Shown: in pieces, positions 51,393 to 60,492 of the stretch
Layout: every line of letters starts with the position of its first letter
Numbering within the stretch: the stretch's first letter is position 1
NCBI GenBank assembly: GCA_039960995.1
Contig: JBDVKF010000079.1
Span: 29,953 to 93,952, forward strand
Source of the DNA: JABSSA01 sp039960995
GTDB taxonomy: Bacteria > Pseudomonadota > Alphaproteobacteria > Rhodobacterales > Rhodobacteraceae
DNA length: 64,000 nucleotides
Direction of reading: 5' to 3'
The notes under the pieces: generated by a model
Told to the model about the DNA's origin: nothing
What the model saw: the letters and a program-made list of their open reading frames with translations, nothing else
Databases searched by the model: none
Position numbers and translations under genes: made by a program

Positions 51393-52346
51393 TCATGTCG
51401 CACGGGCATGAAAAATGAAGCCAAGAAGGTTCAAAAGCACCTGAGCCGCCAGAATGGCTGTCGACCCGGTCGGGTCATAATCTGGGGCAACTTCAACCAA
51501 ATCAATGCCGACAATCTCGTGTTGCTTGGCCACGATCTGCAGCATTTCGAAAACATCATAATACAAGAACCCCCCATGACTGGGCGTGCCTGTTCCCGGC
51601 GCGATGGACGGGCAGAACGCGTCAATATCGATGGTGATATAGACCCGCGCACCAGTCGGAATACGATCAATAACACCTTGTGGGCCAAGTTTTCGGGCTT
51701 GGCGTACGGACAGGATATCCGACCCCATGGACCGCGCATCTTCGTAACCTTCGCGCGCAGTTGAGCTGACATTGCGGATGCCGACCTGCGTCAGCCCGGT
51801 GACATAGCTTTGCTCTGCGGCGCGTCGCATCGGATTGCCATGCCCATGCCGCACGCCATGTCGTTCATCGACAAAATCAAGGTGAGCATCAATTTGCAGA
51901 ATGTGGATGTCACCTTGGTCATCAAATGCGCGAATGCAGGGGATGTTGATTGAATGATCGCCGCCAATCGTGACGGGCAGGGCGCCTGCGTTCAAGGCCG
52001 CCCGCACACCGGTTTCGATGTTGGCATGACTGCGGTCGGTGTCGGTGTGGATAATGTCGGCATCGCCCATATCGACGATCCGGACGTCTTGATCCAAATA
52101 AATCGCGTCGTCTTCATGGTCATAAGCGCCTGCATGCCCAAAACTGAACAGGGTTGATGCCTCGCGCACCGCACGCGGCCCAAAACGGGCACCGGATCGC
52201 CATTGCGTGCCGAAATCAAACGGCGCTCCAAGCACTGCCACATCAGCTTCGATTTTGGTCCAGTCGCTGACATAGGGGCGCTTGCCAAAGGTGGCGATGC
52301 CAACAAATGGCAAATCTAAACGCCCGGTGTCGTACGAATTACTCAT
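51393..52346 (-). CDS. Agmatinase / ureohydrolase family enzyme
   Basis: A 317-residue binuclear-manganese ureohydrolase that would hydrolyse agmatine or a related guanidino compound to urea and an amine. Metal-binding motifs are VTIGGDHSINIP, QIDAHLDFVD and TIDIDAFCPSIAPGTGTP, and the GSDILSVRQARKLG and DYDPTGSTAILAAQ segments fit the agmatinase/guanidinobutyrase branch. Near-identical rhodobacterial proteins are named agmatinase (SpeB), but guanidinobutyrase activity cannot be excluded. It lies upstream of the ASKHA gene with a 93-bp gap; no clear functional link. Confidence 0.9.
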   Translation of the reverse strand: MSNSYDTGRLDLPFVGIATFGKRPYVSDWTKIEADVAVLGAPFDFGTQWRSGARFGPRAVREASTLFSFGHAGAYDHEDDAIYLDQDVRIVDMGDADIIHTDTDRSHANIETGVRAALNAGALPVTIGGDHSINIPCIRAFDDQGDIHILQIDAHLDFVDERHGVRHGHGNPMRRAAEQSYVTGLTQVGIRNVSSTAREGYEDARSMGSDILSVRQARKLGPQGVIDRIPTGARVYITIDIDAFCPSIAPGTGTPSHGGFLYYDVFEMLQIVAKQHEIVGIDLVEVAPDYDPTGSTAILAAQVLLNLLGFIFHARAT

Positions 52347-52424
52347 TGGTGTTACTCCATTTTTCGGTCTGGCAAACGCTCGAGATGTCTTGGGCCGTCG
52401 CGCCTGCAGCCTATTGGAAACCCA

Positions 52425-53276
52425 TCACCGATTTATAGGTCTATTCTGCGTCCAATCGAAAACGCCCCGGTCGCGTTCGTCTACGGCTTGCTTCCAACCA
52501 ACATCTTCGGACCGAGCTTTGAAATTCAACCCTTCGGGGCTGTGGCGGGTGATGCCGTCGAAAATCGTCGCCAAGCGCTGCGTGTTCATTAAACCAGTGG
52601 CTTCAACGGCTTGGTTGATGACCAGTTTTTGCATCGCCAACTGATTGATTGGAACACTGGACATTCGATCCGCCATGTCCTCAACAGCTTTGTCCAAATC
52701 CTCAGACGGGACCGCCTTGAGGATAAGCCCCATGTTCTCTGCGTCGCGACCTGTGATTTTGTCGCCAGTGAATAGCATGCGCTTGGCGCGCTCGGGCCCT
52801 AACCGGTAAACCCACATGGCCGTTGTCGGGCATCCCCAGACGCGCGCTGGCATATAACCAATTTCAGCGTCATCAGCCATGAACACCAGATCACAGCACA
52901 GTGCGATATCAGATCCTCCAGCCACTGCAGGGCCGTGAATTTTACAGATGACGGGCTTTAAGGCGCGAAACAACGACATGAACGCTTGGGTGTTGGCCCA
53001 CATGAACTGATAGTCTTTTATCGGATCCCACGGCATCTGCTGCGTGACATCACCAGCACCATTGCCTTGCGCGTAATAGGTCAAATCATACCCGGCGCAA
53101 AAGGCTTTTCCACTTCCGGACAAAATCATCAGGTGCACCTTTGGGTCGGCATCGGCACGTGCTACCGCTTCGGCCAGCAAATGCGGCATCTCGTCATCGA
53201 TTGCATTCAATACGTCTGGCCGGTTTAGCGTAATGCGTGCTATCCGGTCCGTTCGCTCATATAAAACCTTGTCCAT
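52425..53276 (-). CDS. Enoyl-CoA hydratase/isomerase (crotonase family)
   Basis: A 283-residue crotonase-fold enzyme that binds an acyl-CoA and stabilises an enolate in an oxyanion hole. It has RIARITLNRPDVLNAIDDEMPHLL, the first oxyanion segment SGSGKAFCAGYDLTYYA, and the second, HGPAVAGGSDIALCCDLVFMADDAEIGYMPARVWGCP. Usual hydratase glutamates are replaced in part (GGSDIAL), so its reaction may not be simple hydration. ATG 53276 follows AAAGGAG (53288-53282 on its strand); the longer frame from 53381 adds an unconserved leader. It diverges from guaB. Confidence 0.88.
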   Translation of the reverse strand: MDKVLYERTDRIARITLNRPDVLNAIDDEMPHLLAEAVARADADPKVHLMILSGSGKAFCAGYDLTYYAQGNGAGDVTQQMPWDPIKDYQFMWANTQAFMSLFRALKPVICKIHGPAVAGGSDIALCCDLVFMADDAEIGYMPARVWGCPTTAMWVYRLGPERAKRMLFTGDKITGRDAENMGLILKAVPSEDLDKAVEDMADRMSSVPINQLAMQKLVINQAVEATGLMNTQRLATIFDGITRHSPEGLNFKARSEDVGWKQAVDERDRGVFDWTQNRPINR

Positions 53277-53405
53277 CCTTGAGCTCCTTTGAACATTAGG
53301 TTTGCGCAAGTCTGCAGGAATTCCAAGGGATGCATTTTGGCCTTTCCTTTCTGCGCGTCTCATGAGACATGAAACCGCCAAACGAGACTCCCTAAGAGGT
53401 GACCC

Positions 53406-54854
53406 ATGGAGATTCGCGAGGCCCTTACCTTTGATGATGTTTTATTGGTGCCGGGGGCATCAAATGTGCTGCCCGGAACAGCGGACACACGTACGCATGT
53501 GACACGCTCGATTGCGCTGAACATTCCGCTGCTAAGTTCGGCGATGGATACGGTGACAGAATCCCGCATGGCCATTGCAATGGCGCAAGCTGGCGGTATG
53601 GGCGTCATTCATCGCAACCTGAACATCGAAGAACAATCGCGCGAAGTCAGGCGCGTTAAAAGGTTCGAATCCGGGATCGTCTATAATCCTGTCACGTTGC
53701 GCCCGGACCAAACTTTGGCCGATGCAAAAGCTCTGATCGAGCGGTATAACTTTACCGGTTTTCCCGTTATCGATGATGACGGTAAAGTGGTCGGGATTGT
53801 TACAAATCGGGATATGCGGTTTGCCACATCCGATGACACGCCTGTGCATGTGATGATGACGACCAAAGATCTGGCGATGTTGACAGAACCTGCCGATCTG
53901 GACGAGGCCAAAAGCCTGATGCGCGCACGGCGTATCGAAAAATTGCTGGTAACGGACGCGGATCGGAAACTGACCGGTTTGTTGACGCTCAAAGACACGG
54001 AACAAGCGAAATTGAACCCAACGGCCTGCAAAGATCACTTGGGACGTTTGCGTGTTGCTGCCGCTTCGACTGTTGGGGACGCCGGGTTCGAACGCGCTGA
54101 ATCGCTGGTGGAAGCGGGTGTCGATATGGTTGTGATTGACACGGCACATGGCCATTCTGAAGGTGTTGCCGAGGCTGTGCGTCGCGCCAAGTCGCTTTCC
54201 AACGAAGTGCAAGTTGTTGCTGGCAATGTCGCCACAGCCGAAGCCACCCGCGCGCTGATTGATGCAGGTGCGGACGCGATCAAAGTGGGCATTGGCCCCG
54301 GATCGATTTGTACCACCCGCATGGTTGCAGGGGTTGGGGTGCCTCAGTTGACGGCAATCATGGATTGCGCGCGTGCAGCCGGGGATATTCCTGTGATTGC
54401 AGATGGCGGGATCAAATTTTCTGGCGACTTTGCCAAGGCCATCGCGGCCGGGGCATCGTGCGCCATGGTTGGCAGTTTGATCGCAGGTACGGACGAAAGC
54501 CCAGGCGAAGTGATCCTATATCAAGGACGCAGCTTTAAATCGTACCGCGGTATGGGCAGTTTGGGCGCGATGGCGCGCGGATCGGCTGATCGCTATTTTC
54601 AGAAAGACGCGGCCAGTGACAAACTGGTGCCTGAAGGTGTCGAAGGGCAGGTGCCCTATAAAGGATCCGCTGGCGCGGTTATCCACCAGTTGGTGGGCGG
54701 CTTACGGGCTGCCATGGGCTATACTGGCTGTGCGACGGTACCAGAGATGCGCAAGAACTGTAACTTTGTGAAAATCACCAATGCGGGCCTCAAAGAAAGC
54801 CATGTCCATGATGTTCAGATCACGCGTGAATCTCCAAACTATCGAATGGGCTAA
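53406..54854 (+). CDS. guaB: IMP dehydrogenase
   Basis: GuaB oxidises IMP to XMP with NAD(+), the committed step of GMP synthesis. The 482-residue (beta/alpha)8 enzyme has a CBS-pair insert at about 95-205 (NFTGFPVIDDDGKVVGIVTNRDMRFA; RIEKLLVTDADRKLTGLLTLKD). The catalytic loop is GIGPGSICTTRMVAGVGVPQ with Cys302, followed by VIADGGIKFSGDFAKAIAAGA and YRGMGSLGAM. RBS AGAGGTGA precedes ATG 53406. The RsmB-like gene starts three bases after the stop. Confidence 0.97.
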   Translation: MEIREALTFDDVLLVPGASNVLPGTADTRTHVTRSIALNIPLLSSAMDTVTESRMAIAMAQAGGMGVIHRNLNIEEQSREVRRVKRFESGIVYNPVTLRPDQTLADAKALIERYNFTGFPVIDDDGKVVGIVTNRDMRFATSDDTPVHVMMTTKDLAMLTEPADLDEAKSLMRARRIEKLLVTDADRKLTGLLTLKDTEQAKLNPTACKDHLGRLRVAAASTVGDAGFERAESLVEAGVDMVVIDTAHGHSEGVAEAVRRAKSLSNEVQVVAGNVATAEATRALIDAGADAIKVGIGPGSICTTRMVAGVGVPQLTAIMDCARAAGDIPVIADGGIKFSGDFAKAIAAGASCAMVGSLIAGTDESPGEVILYQGRSFKSYRGMGSLGAMARGSADRYFQKDAASDKLVPEGVEGQVPYKGSAGAVIHQLVGGLRAAMGYTGCATVPEMRKNCNFVKITNAGLKESHVHDVQITRESPNYRMG

Positions 54855-54857
54855 CGC

Positions 54858-56015
54858 ATGACACCCCAAGCCCGAGTTGCCGCTGCGATTGACGTTATTG
54901 ATGCTATCGAAGAAGGCCAAGCAGCGGAGCAAGCGTTGACCCGGTGGGCACGCCAAAGCCGGTTTGCCGGATCAAAAGACCGGGCCGCTGTGCGGGATCA
55001 TGTCTTCGCGGCTTTGCGCCATTGGCGCAGCGATGCTGTGCGTGGCGGTGGGCAATCTGGGCGTGCTCGGATGATTGGTCGACTGCGTGCAGAAGGTATT
55101 GATCCAGTTACGATCTTTAGCGGCCAAGGTTATGGCCCGGATGTTTTGAACGACGTGGAATTGGCGGCTGGGGCGATTGCAGCGGACGGTGCAGAACAAC
55201 TGGATGTTCCTGAATGGCTTTGGGCAAGGCTCGTTGCGGATCTTGGGATGGACGGCGCGGCCTTAACCGCACAAACATGGCAAGACCGGGCGCCGGTGAC
55301 GTTGCGCGTTAATGCACATCGCAGCACGAGAGACGCAGCCAAGACAAAACTTGCAGAAGAGGCGATCGAAACCAAGGATAATCCACGTGCGCCTTTTGCT
55401 TTAACGATTGTCGAAGGCGCGCGGCGGTTGCGCAATTCGTCCTTGTTCCAAGACGGCTTGGTCGAATTGCAGGACGCGTCCAGTCAAGCGGTGGTCGCAG
55501 CTTTGCCGGCTGGTGAAACTGTTCTGGATTATTGCGCCGGTGGTGGCGGCAAAGCCTTGGCTTTGGCAGCAGATGGGAAACGTGTCACAGCACATGACGC
55601 CAATCCAGACCGTATGCGCGATCTGCCAGATCGGGCCAATCGGGCGGGCTTGAACATTTCGTGCATGTCAACGCATGCATTGTCCGGAACTTATGATCTT
55701 GTTTTGTGTGATGCGCCTTGTTCTGGCAGTGGCAGTTGGCGTCGCACTCCGCAGGGGAAGTGGGATTTAACCCAGTCAAAATTCGACGACCTGATCGCGC
55801 TGCAACGTGATATTTTGGATCAGGCGATGCAGTTCGTGGCACCGGGCGGTGCGCTGATTTACGCCACATGCTCCGTATTTAACGCCGAAAATGAGGAACA
55901 GGCGCATGCTTTTGCACAGCGCCATCCAAATTGGAAAATCAACAAACAGGATCGTTGGGCTGTTGATAACCTTGGGGACGGTTTTTTTGCAGCTCACTTG
56001 ACGCAAGCTGACTAA
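54858..56015 (+). CDS. RsmB-like rRNA (cytosine-C5) methyltransferase
   Basis: A 385-residue NOL1/NOP2/Sun-family methyltransferase. It has an N-terminal NusB-like RNA-binding helical part, a Rossmann domain with LDYCAGGGGKALALAADGKRVTAHDANPDRMRDLPDRANR, the catalytic-site segment LCDAPCSGSGSWRRTPQGKW (PC motif), and the second cysteine in IYATCSVFNAENEEQ. This fits RsmB, which makes m5C967 in 16S rRNA. The target is inferred from the domain pair. Directly coupled to guaB. The stop is followed by the regulatory region of cckA. Confidence 0.9.
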   Translation: MTPQARVAAAIDVIDAIEEGQAAEQALTRWARQSRFAGSKDRAAVRDHVFAALRHWRSDAVRGGGQSGRARMIGRLRAEGIDPVTIFSGQGYGPDVLNDVELAAGAIAADGAEQLDVPEWLWARLVADLGMDGAALTAQTWQDRAPVTLRVNAHRSTRDAAKTKLAEEAIETKDNPRAPFALTIVEGARRLRNSSLFQDGLVELQDASSQAVVAALPAGETVLDYCAGGGGKALALAADGKRVTAHDANPDRMRDLPDRANRAGLNISCMSTHALSGTYDLVLCDAPCSGSGSWRRTPQGKWDLTQSKFDDLIALQRDILDQAMQFVAPGGALIYATCSVFNAENEEQAHAFAQRHPNWKINKQDRWAVDNLGDGFFAAHLTQAD

Positions 56016-56075
56016 CGCCGTTATGTCTCTGTACCACAACCTAAAGTTACAGCTTCGCACCTGTTTGTTGTTAAT

Positions 56076-56091
56076 TTAAGAGGTGGTTAAC
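56076..56091 (+). promoter_or_regulatory. CtrA-type binding site (TTAA-N7-TTAAC) before cckA
   Basis: TTAAGAGGTGGTTAAC (56076-56091) matches the CtrA full-site consensus exactly in both TTAA halves and the 7-base spacing. It lies 43 bp before the cckA start codon. CckA is the kinase that feeds phosphate to CtrA through ChpT, so this would be a feedback site. Confidence 0.72.
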
Positions 56092-56133
56092 CCTTAAGCC
56101 TGAAAAAGTTAGATTAATTGGAATCAATTGAGC

Positions 56134-58446
56134 ATGACGCATATGCATGACGGAGGGCTGACCACAGGTCCGGTAACACGCCTGGCAGAGACCGGAGCCT
56201 CTAGATTGCGCTCTTTATTCGGTGCCGGTTTATTATTAGGCGCGATGGCGTTTATGGCTCCGAATGGGTTGGTTCAACTGGGATTGAGTGCTGCTGCAGT
56301 GACATTGGGATTTCTCGCAATTCTGATGGGCGCACTTGGTCTAAAAGCGTCAAGGCGGCGGGGGGCTGCATTCAGTACCCTTAATGGGTTTATTGAAAAA
56401 GATTCTTCGCCCAGTTTTGTTATCTCTAACGACGGAGAAATTGTCGGCCTAAATTCCGCAGCGCGGAATGTTTATCCAGCTGAGATTGGCGATACTCTGG
56501 CCGGAGCATTGCACACCACATTCGCCAATCCCGGTGGTATTATCTTCCGCCTGAGATCCAATGCCGAGGCTGAAGGGTCGGCGCGCGAAGATCTGGTGAC
56601 CCGTCAAGGTCATGTCCGCGTTGCGGTTCACCGAATGGGAAATGACGCGATGCTGTGGCGGTTAGAGGCGGTTGCAGCTGGGACAGATGCGCGCACAGGC
56701 TCGGATGGGCCAGCGCTGCCTATGATTATGGTTGGACGCTCAAACGCCGTTCTTTTCATGAACGATTCTGCATGCGCGTTGGTTGGTGAACGCGCGACCT
56801 CTTTGGATCGGCTGTTTCGTGATATTCCGGTGCGGACTGGGCAGGCTATTGAAATGATGACCAAAACCGGCCCGCGGTTGACTATGGTGGCCGAGGTCGA
56901 AGCGGGTGCAGGTCGGCGCGCGCTTTATTTGCTGCCGGCCACAAGGGTCAGCAGTTCCGAATTGCTGTCCAGTTTGGATGACTTGCCTGTTGCGCTTCTC
57001 GAAGTTTGCCAGGATGGGGAAATTCATGACTTTAACCGAAGTGCGGCGGAAATGGTCGGCGAGACATTAACCAAAGGGATTTCGGTTTCGGACATCATGG
57101 AAGGTCTGGGACGTCCTTTGACGGATTGGCTTCAAGAAACGCTGGCGGGTCGCGCAGTTCAACACGCTGAGTTCCTGCGCCTGAAGCGGCCAGACAAAGA
57201 AGTGTTTATTCAGGTCGCATTGAACCGTGTGGTGGGGGACGGCGCAGGCTCAATCCTCGCTGTATTGACGGATGCGACGGAGCTTAAAACTTTGGAAGCA
57301 CAGTTCGTCCAAAGTCAGAAAATGCAGGCCATAGGCCAGCTGGCTGGCGGCGTGGCGCATGATTTCAACAATCTTTTGACTGCGATTTCGGGGCATTGCG
57401 ATTTGCTGTTGTTGCGGCATGATCAGGGTGATGCGGATTACGCCGATCTGATGCAGATCAATCAGAATGCGAATCGTGCAGCTGCACTTGTGGGACAGTT
57501 ACTTGCGTTCTCTCGCAAGCAAACGTTGCGCCCTGAACGGCTTGATCTGCGCGAAACATTGTCTGACCTAACCCATCTGTTAAACCGCCTTGTCGGCGAG
57601 AAGGTGACCCTGACGCTCAGTCACGATCCGGTCTTGCAGAACATTCGCGCGGATAAACGTCAGCTTGAACAAGTGTTGATGAATTTGGTCGTGAATGCGC
57701 GAGATGCGATGCCGGCTGGTGGTGAAATCCGTGTTGAAACTGAATGCATGCAACTCACACGTCCTTTAAACCGAGATCGCGTATCCGTTCCTGAGGGCGA
57801 ATATGTGTGTCTACGCGTGATCGATAAAGGTGCAGGCATAGCGCGAGACAAACTTCAGAAAGTGTTTGAACCGTTCTTTACAACAAAACGTGCGGGCGAG
57901 GGGACTGGCCTCGGCCTATCCACGGCGTACGGGATCGTAAAACAAACAGGCGGTTATATCTTTGTGGACAGTGAAATGGGATCTGGCACCTGTTTTACAC
58001 TTATGTTTCCAGTTTTGGAATCCGCACCAGAGACGGTACCCGTCGCACAACGCAGTAGTAAACAGGCCGAACCAAAGCATGGCGATGGTGTCATCTTGTT
58101 GGTTGAGGACGAAGCGCCAGTGCGCGCATTCGCCAGCCGCGCTCTTCGATTGCGGGGGTACACAGTCCTAGAGGCAGACTCGGCAGAAGCAGCCTTGAAA
58201 ACGCTGGAAGATGAAAACCTGAACGTAGACCTGTTCGTTACGGATGTTGTGATGCCCGGCAAGGATGGACCAAGCTGGGTGCGCGAAGCTTTGGTCGAAC
58301 GTCCCGATGTACGTGTGGTCTTTGTGTCAGGCTATGCCGAAGATCGGTTTAGCGATGAAAAAACGCAAATTCCAAACTCGGTCTTTTTGCCAAAACCGTT
58401 TTCATTGAACGACTTGGCAGAAACGGTGCACCGCCAGTTGCACTAA
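56134..58446 (+). CDS. cckA: Hybrid sensor histidine kinase CckA
   Basis: A 770-residue hybrid kinase. Two N-terminal transmembrane helices (LRSLFGAGLLLGAMAFMAP; LVQLGLSAAAVTLGFLAILMGALGL) are followed by a PAS region, a HisKA domain with His409 in GGVAHDFNNLLTAISGHCDLLLLRH, HATPase boxes (VNARDAMPAGG, DKGAGIARDKLQKVFEPFFTTK, GTGLGLSTAYGIVKQTGGY), and a receiver domain with Asp704 in FVTDVVMPGKDG. This layout and the HDFNNLL helix identify CckA, which passes phosphate via ChpT to CtrA and CpdR; in roseobacters the pathway controls motility and gene-transfer agents. The start at 56134 is preceded by a CtrA-type box. Confidence 0.94.
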   Translation: MTHMHDGGLTTGPVTRLAETGASRLRSLFGAGLLLGAMAFMAPNGLVQLGLSAAAVTLGFLAILMGALGLKASRRRGAAFSTLNGFIEKDSSPSFVISNDGEIVGLNSAARNVYPAEIGDTLAGALHTTFANPGGIIFRLRSNAEAEGSAREDLVTRQGHVRVAVHRMGNDAMLWRLEAVAAGTDARTGSDGPALPMIMVGRSNAVLFMNDSACALVGERATSLDRLFRDIPVRTGQAIEMMTKTGPRLTMVAEVEAGAGRRALYLLPATRVSSSELLSSLDDLPVALLEVCQDGEIHDFNRSAAEMVGETLTKGISVSDIMEGLGRPLTDWLQETLAGRAVQHAEFLRLKRPDKEVFIQVALNRVVGDGAGSILAVLTDATELKTLEAQFVQSQKMQAIGQLAGGVAHDFNNLLTAISGHCDLLLLRHDQGDADYADLMQINQNANRAAALVGQLLAFSRKQTLRPERLDLRETLSDLTHLLNRLVGEKVTLTLSHDPVLQNIRADKRQLEQVLMNLVVNARDAMPAGGEIRVETECMQLTRPLNRDRVSVPEGEYVCLRVIDKGAGIARDKLQKVFEPFFTTKRAGEGTGLGLSTAYGIVKQTGGYIFVDSEMGSGTCFTLMFPVLESAPETVPVAQRSSKQAEPKHGDGVILLVEDEAPVRAFASRALRLRGYTVLEADSAEAALKTLEDENLNVDLFVTDVVMPGKDGPSWVREALVERPDVRVVFVSGYAEDRFSDEKTQIPNSVFLPKPFSLNDLAETVHRQLH

Positions 58447-58447
58447 G

Positions 58448-59065
58448 TCAGTTTCGTTCAGGAATATTCTCGTACATTTCAAACTCTTCGCTGCATTTCT
58501 GCCGGTATTTCTCTTCGATATGTGACGACAGCTGCAGGGGGATGTCCGGCGAAACGTTCAATCTTTCGGTCTGTATGTTCAAGCCTAACCTATTGTTCAG
58601 AAAGGATTTGAGCGCATCTTGATCTTCGTACCGAAAAAGATGGGTCACGCCGACTCCGTTGTTTTGAGTTTTCAAGAATTTCGCCTGACTGCCAACATTT
58701 GCATATCCCGGTTTATTGCCCTTGAGATAGGCTAAGACAAAATCATCAAAGCTGATGCCGTGGGTCGCATTGAATGGGATCTTCATGTCGGGTCGCTGTC
58801 GATACCGCCACCAGCTGCCAAGCCAAGACACTGGATGCCGCATCACAGCCATCACCTCGAGATTGGTTTCGCATATTCGCGTATACATGGGTCTGAAGAA
58901 TCGGTTGTAGACTTGAACCGTCGCATGTTTCAGTTCCGGAGGTTCCATTACCACCAGATCGGCACGGTGTCGCAAAACCGCCTGATACGCGGTTGAACCC
59001 GTTTTAGGTACTGACAAGAACGCTAAGCGTTCTTCGAAAAACACCATCAACTGCCTGATCTCCAT
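58448..59065 (-). CDS. Sulfotransferase family protein
   Basis: A 205-residue PAPS-dependent sulfotransferase-like protein. The N-terminal VFFEERLAFLSVPKTGSTAYQAVLRHR contains the 5'-phosphosulfate loop PKTGST, and the 3'-phosphate-binding segment appears as LEVMAVMRHPVSWLGSWWRYR. The acceptor could be a surface carbohydrate; such genes are frequent and isolated in roseobacters. ATG 59065 or the ATG six codons later are both possible; the GTG one codon upstream also reads in frame. It is convergent with cckA (stop two bases away) and divergent from recA. Confidence 0.85.
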   Translation of the reverse strand: MEIRQLMVFFEERLAFLSVPKTGSTAYQAVLRHRADLVVMEPPELKHATVQVYNRFFRPMYTRICETNLEVMAVMRHPVSWLGSWWRYRQRPDMKIPFNATHGISFDDFVLAYLKGNKPGYANVGSQAKFLKTQNNGVGVTHLFRYEDQDALKSFLNNRLGLNIQTERLNVSPDIPLQLSSHIEEKYRQKCSEEFEMYENIPERN

Positions 59066-59171
59066 CACATACGAACATATTTATCTGTTCTGTAAACTAC
59101 CTTTTAACCGATGCCACCGAAAGATGAATAAGAAGAATTTTGTTGAAGTGTTCTGCTTTTGGTCTCATAGA

Positions 59172-59186
59172 GAACGTAGAGGGAAC
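59172..59186. promoter_or_regulatory. Alphaproteobacterial LexA (SOS) box before recA
   Basis: GAACGTAGAGGGAAC (59172-59186) is GAAC-N7-GAAC, the reverse complement of the GTTC-N7-GTTC box bound by alphaproteobacterial LexA. It lies 63 bp before the recA start. Confidence 0.82.
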
Positions 59187-59249
59187 ATTGAAGCAGTATC
59201 GCAATGATTGCGGGACCCGCAGGGGTATGACAATAAGGAGCCAATTATA

Positions 59250-60326
59250 ATGGCAACGGCAGATTTATTGACCATGGATTCGAAAAAGAACGCAGACAAG
59301 CAGAAAGCGCTGGATAGCGCCCTGGCTCAAATCGAACGCCAATTCGGAAAAGGCTCGATCATGAAGTTGGGTGGCGAGAACGCCATTCAAGATATCAAAT
59401 CGTCCTCGACAGGGTCTTTGGGCCTCGACATTGCATTGGGTATTGGTGGTTTGCCGATGGGTCGCATCGCCGAGATTTACGGGCCGGAAAGCTCAGGTAA
59501 AACAACGCTGACGCTGCATTGTGTGGCCGAGCAACAAAAGCAAGGTGGCGTTTGTGCGTTTGTGGATGCGGAACATGCTTTGGATCCACAATATGCCAAG
59601 AAGCTTGGCGTAGATCTGGATGAATTGCTGATTTCGCAACCCGACACCGGTGAGCAGGCGCTTGAAATCACCGACACGCTTGTGCGCTCGGGGGCGGTGA
59701 ACATGGTCGTGGTCGATTCCGTTGCGGCTTTGACGCCCAAGTCTGAACTTGAAGGCGATATGGGCGATTCCAGCGTCGGCGTTCAGGCCCGCTTGATGAG
59801 CCAAGCGATGCGTAAGCTTACGGGCTCGATCGCGCGGTCCAATTGCATGGTTATCTTTATCAACCAGATCAGAATGAAAATCGGCGTTATGTTTGGGTCT
59901 CCTGAAACAACAACAGGCGGTAATGCGCTAAAGTTTTATAGCTCAGTGCGTCTGGATATTCGCCGCATTGGTGCGATCAAAGATCGTGATGAAATTGTCG
60001 GCAACCAGACACGTGTCAAAGTTGTCAAAAACAAAGTTGCGCCACCCTTTAAGCAAGTCGAATTCGACATCATGTATGGAGAAGGTATTTCCAAGACAGG
60101 TGAATTGCTTGATCTTGGCGTAAAAGCGGGCGTGGTTGACAAATCCGGGTCTTGGTTCAGCTATGGCGATGAACGTATCGGTCAGGGTCGAGAAAACGCC
60201 AAACAATATTTGCGAGACAACAGTAACACCGCTTTTGAAATCGAAGACAAAATTCGCGCAGCGCATGGGTTGGATTTTGATATGCCTGAACCCAAGGCCG
60301 AGGATGACGATATTCTTGAAAGCTGA
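59250..60326 (+). CDS. recA: Recombinase A
   Basis: RecA forms ATP-dependent filaments on single-stranded DNA, pairs homologues and triggers LexA self-cleavage. The 358-residue chain has Walker A GPESSGKTT (78-86), MVVVDSVAALTPKSELEGDMGDSSVGVQARLMSQAMRKL, loop L2 MIGVMFGSPETTTGGNALKFYSS-like sequence, and an acidic C-terminus (EPKAEDDDILES). ATG 59250 follows AAGGAG (59235-59240); upstream in-frame starts are not needed. Regulated by the LexA box upstream. A terminator-like hairpin follows. Confidence 0.98.
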   Translation: MATADLLTMDSKKNADKQKALDSALAQIERQFGKGSIMKLGGENAIQDIKSSSTGSLGLDIALGIGGLPMGRIAEIYGPESSGKTTLTLHCVAEQQKQGGVCAFVDAEHALDPQYAKKLGVDLDELLISQPDTGEQALEITDTLVRSGAVNMVVVDSVAALTPKSELEGDMGDSSVGVQARLMSQAMRKLTGSIARSNCMVIFINQIRMKIGVMFGSPETTTGGNALKFYSSVRLDIRRIGAIKDRDEIVGNQTRVKVVKNKVAPPFKQVEFDIMYGEGISKTGELLDLGVKAGVVDKSGSWFSYGDERIGQGRENAKQYLRDNSNTAFEIEDKIRAAHGLDFDMPEPKAEDDDILES

Positions 60327-60380
60327 TCAAGATCGGTAACGGACACTAGTCCAACGATCGCGGTTTCATCCAAAGATCAT

Positions 60381-60408
60381 CGGGGTGTCAGGTAACTGGC
60401 ACCCCGTT
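60381..60408 (+). terminator. Terminator-like hairpin after recA
   Basis: CGGGGTGTCA (60381-60390) pairs with TGGCACCCCG (60397-60406) over 10 positions with one G-T, loop GGTAAC, followed by TTTCAT. The T-run is short, so termination may be partial. Confidence 0.65.
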
Positions 60409-60492
60409 TCATATCCCGCGTCATATGTGGACACCCGGCAAGCCTAAGGGTATGTCAGTCCAACACCTATATGGCCCTAGGATTGCACGACT

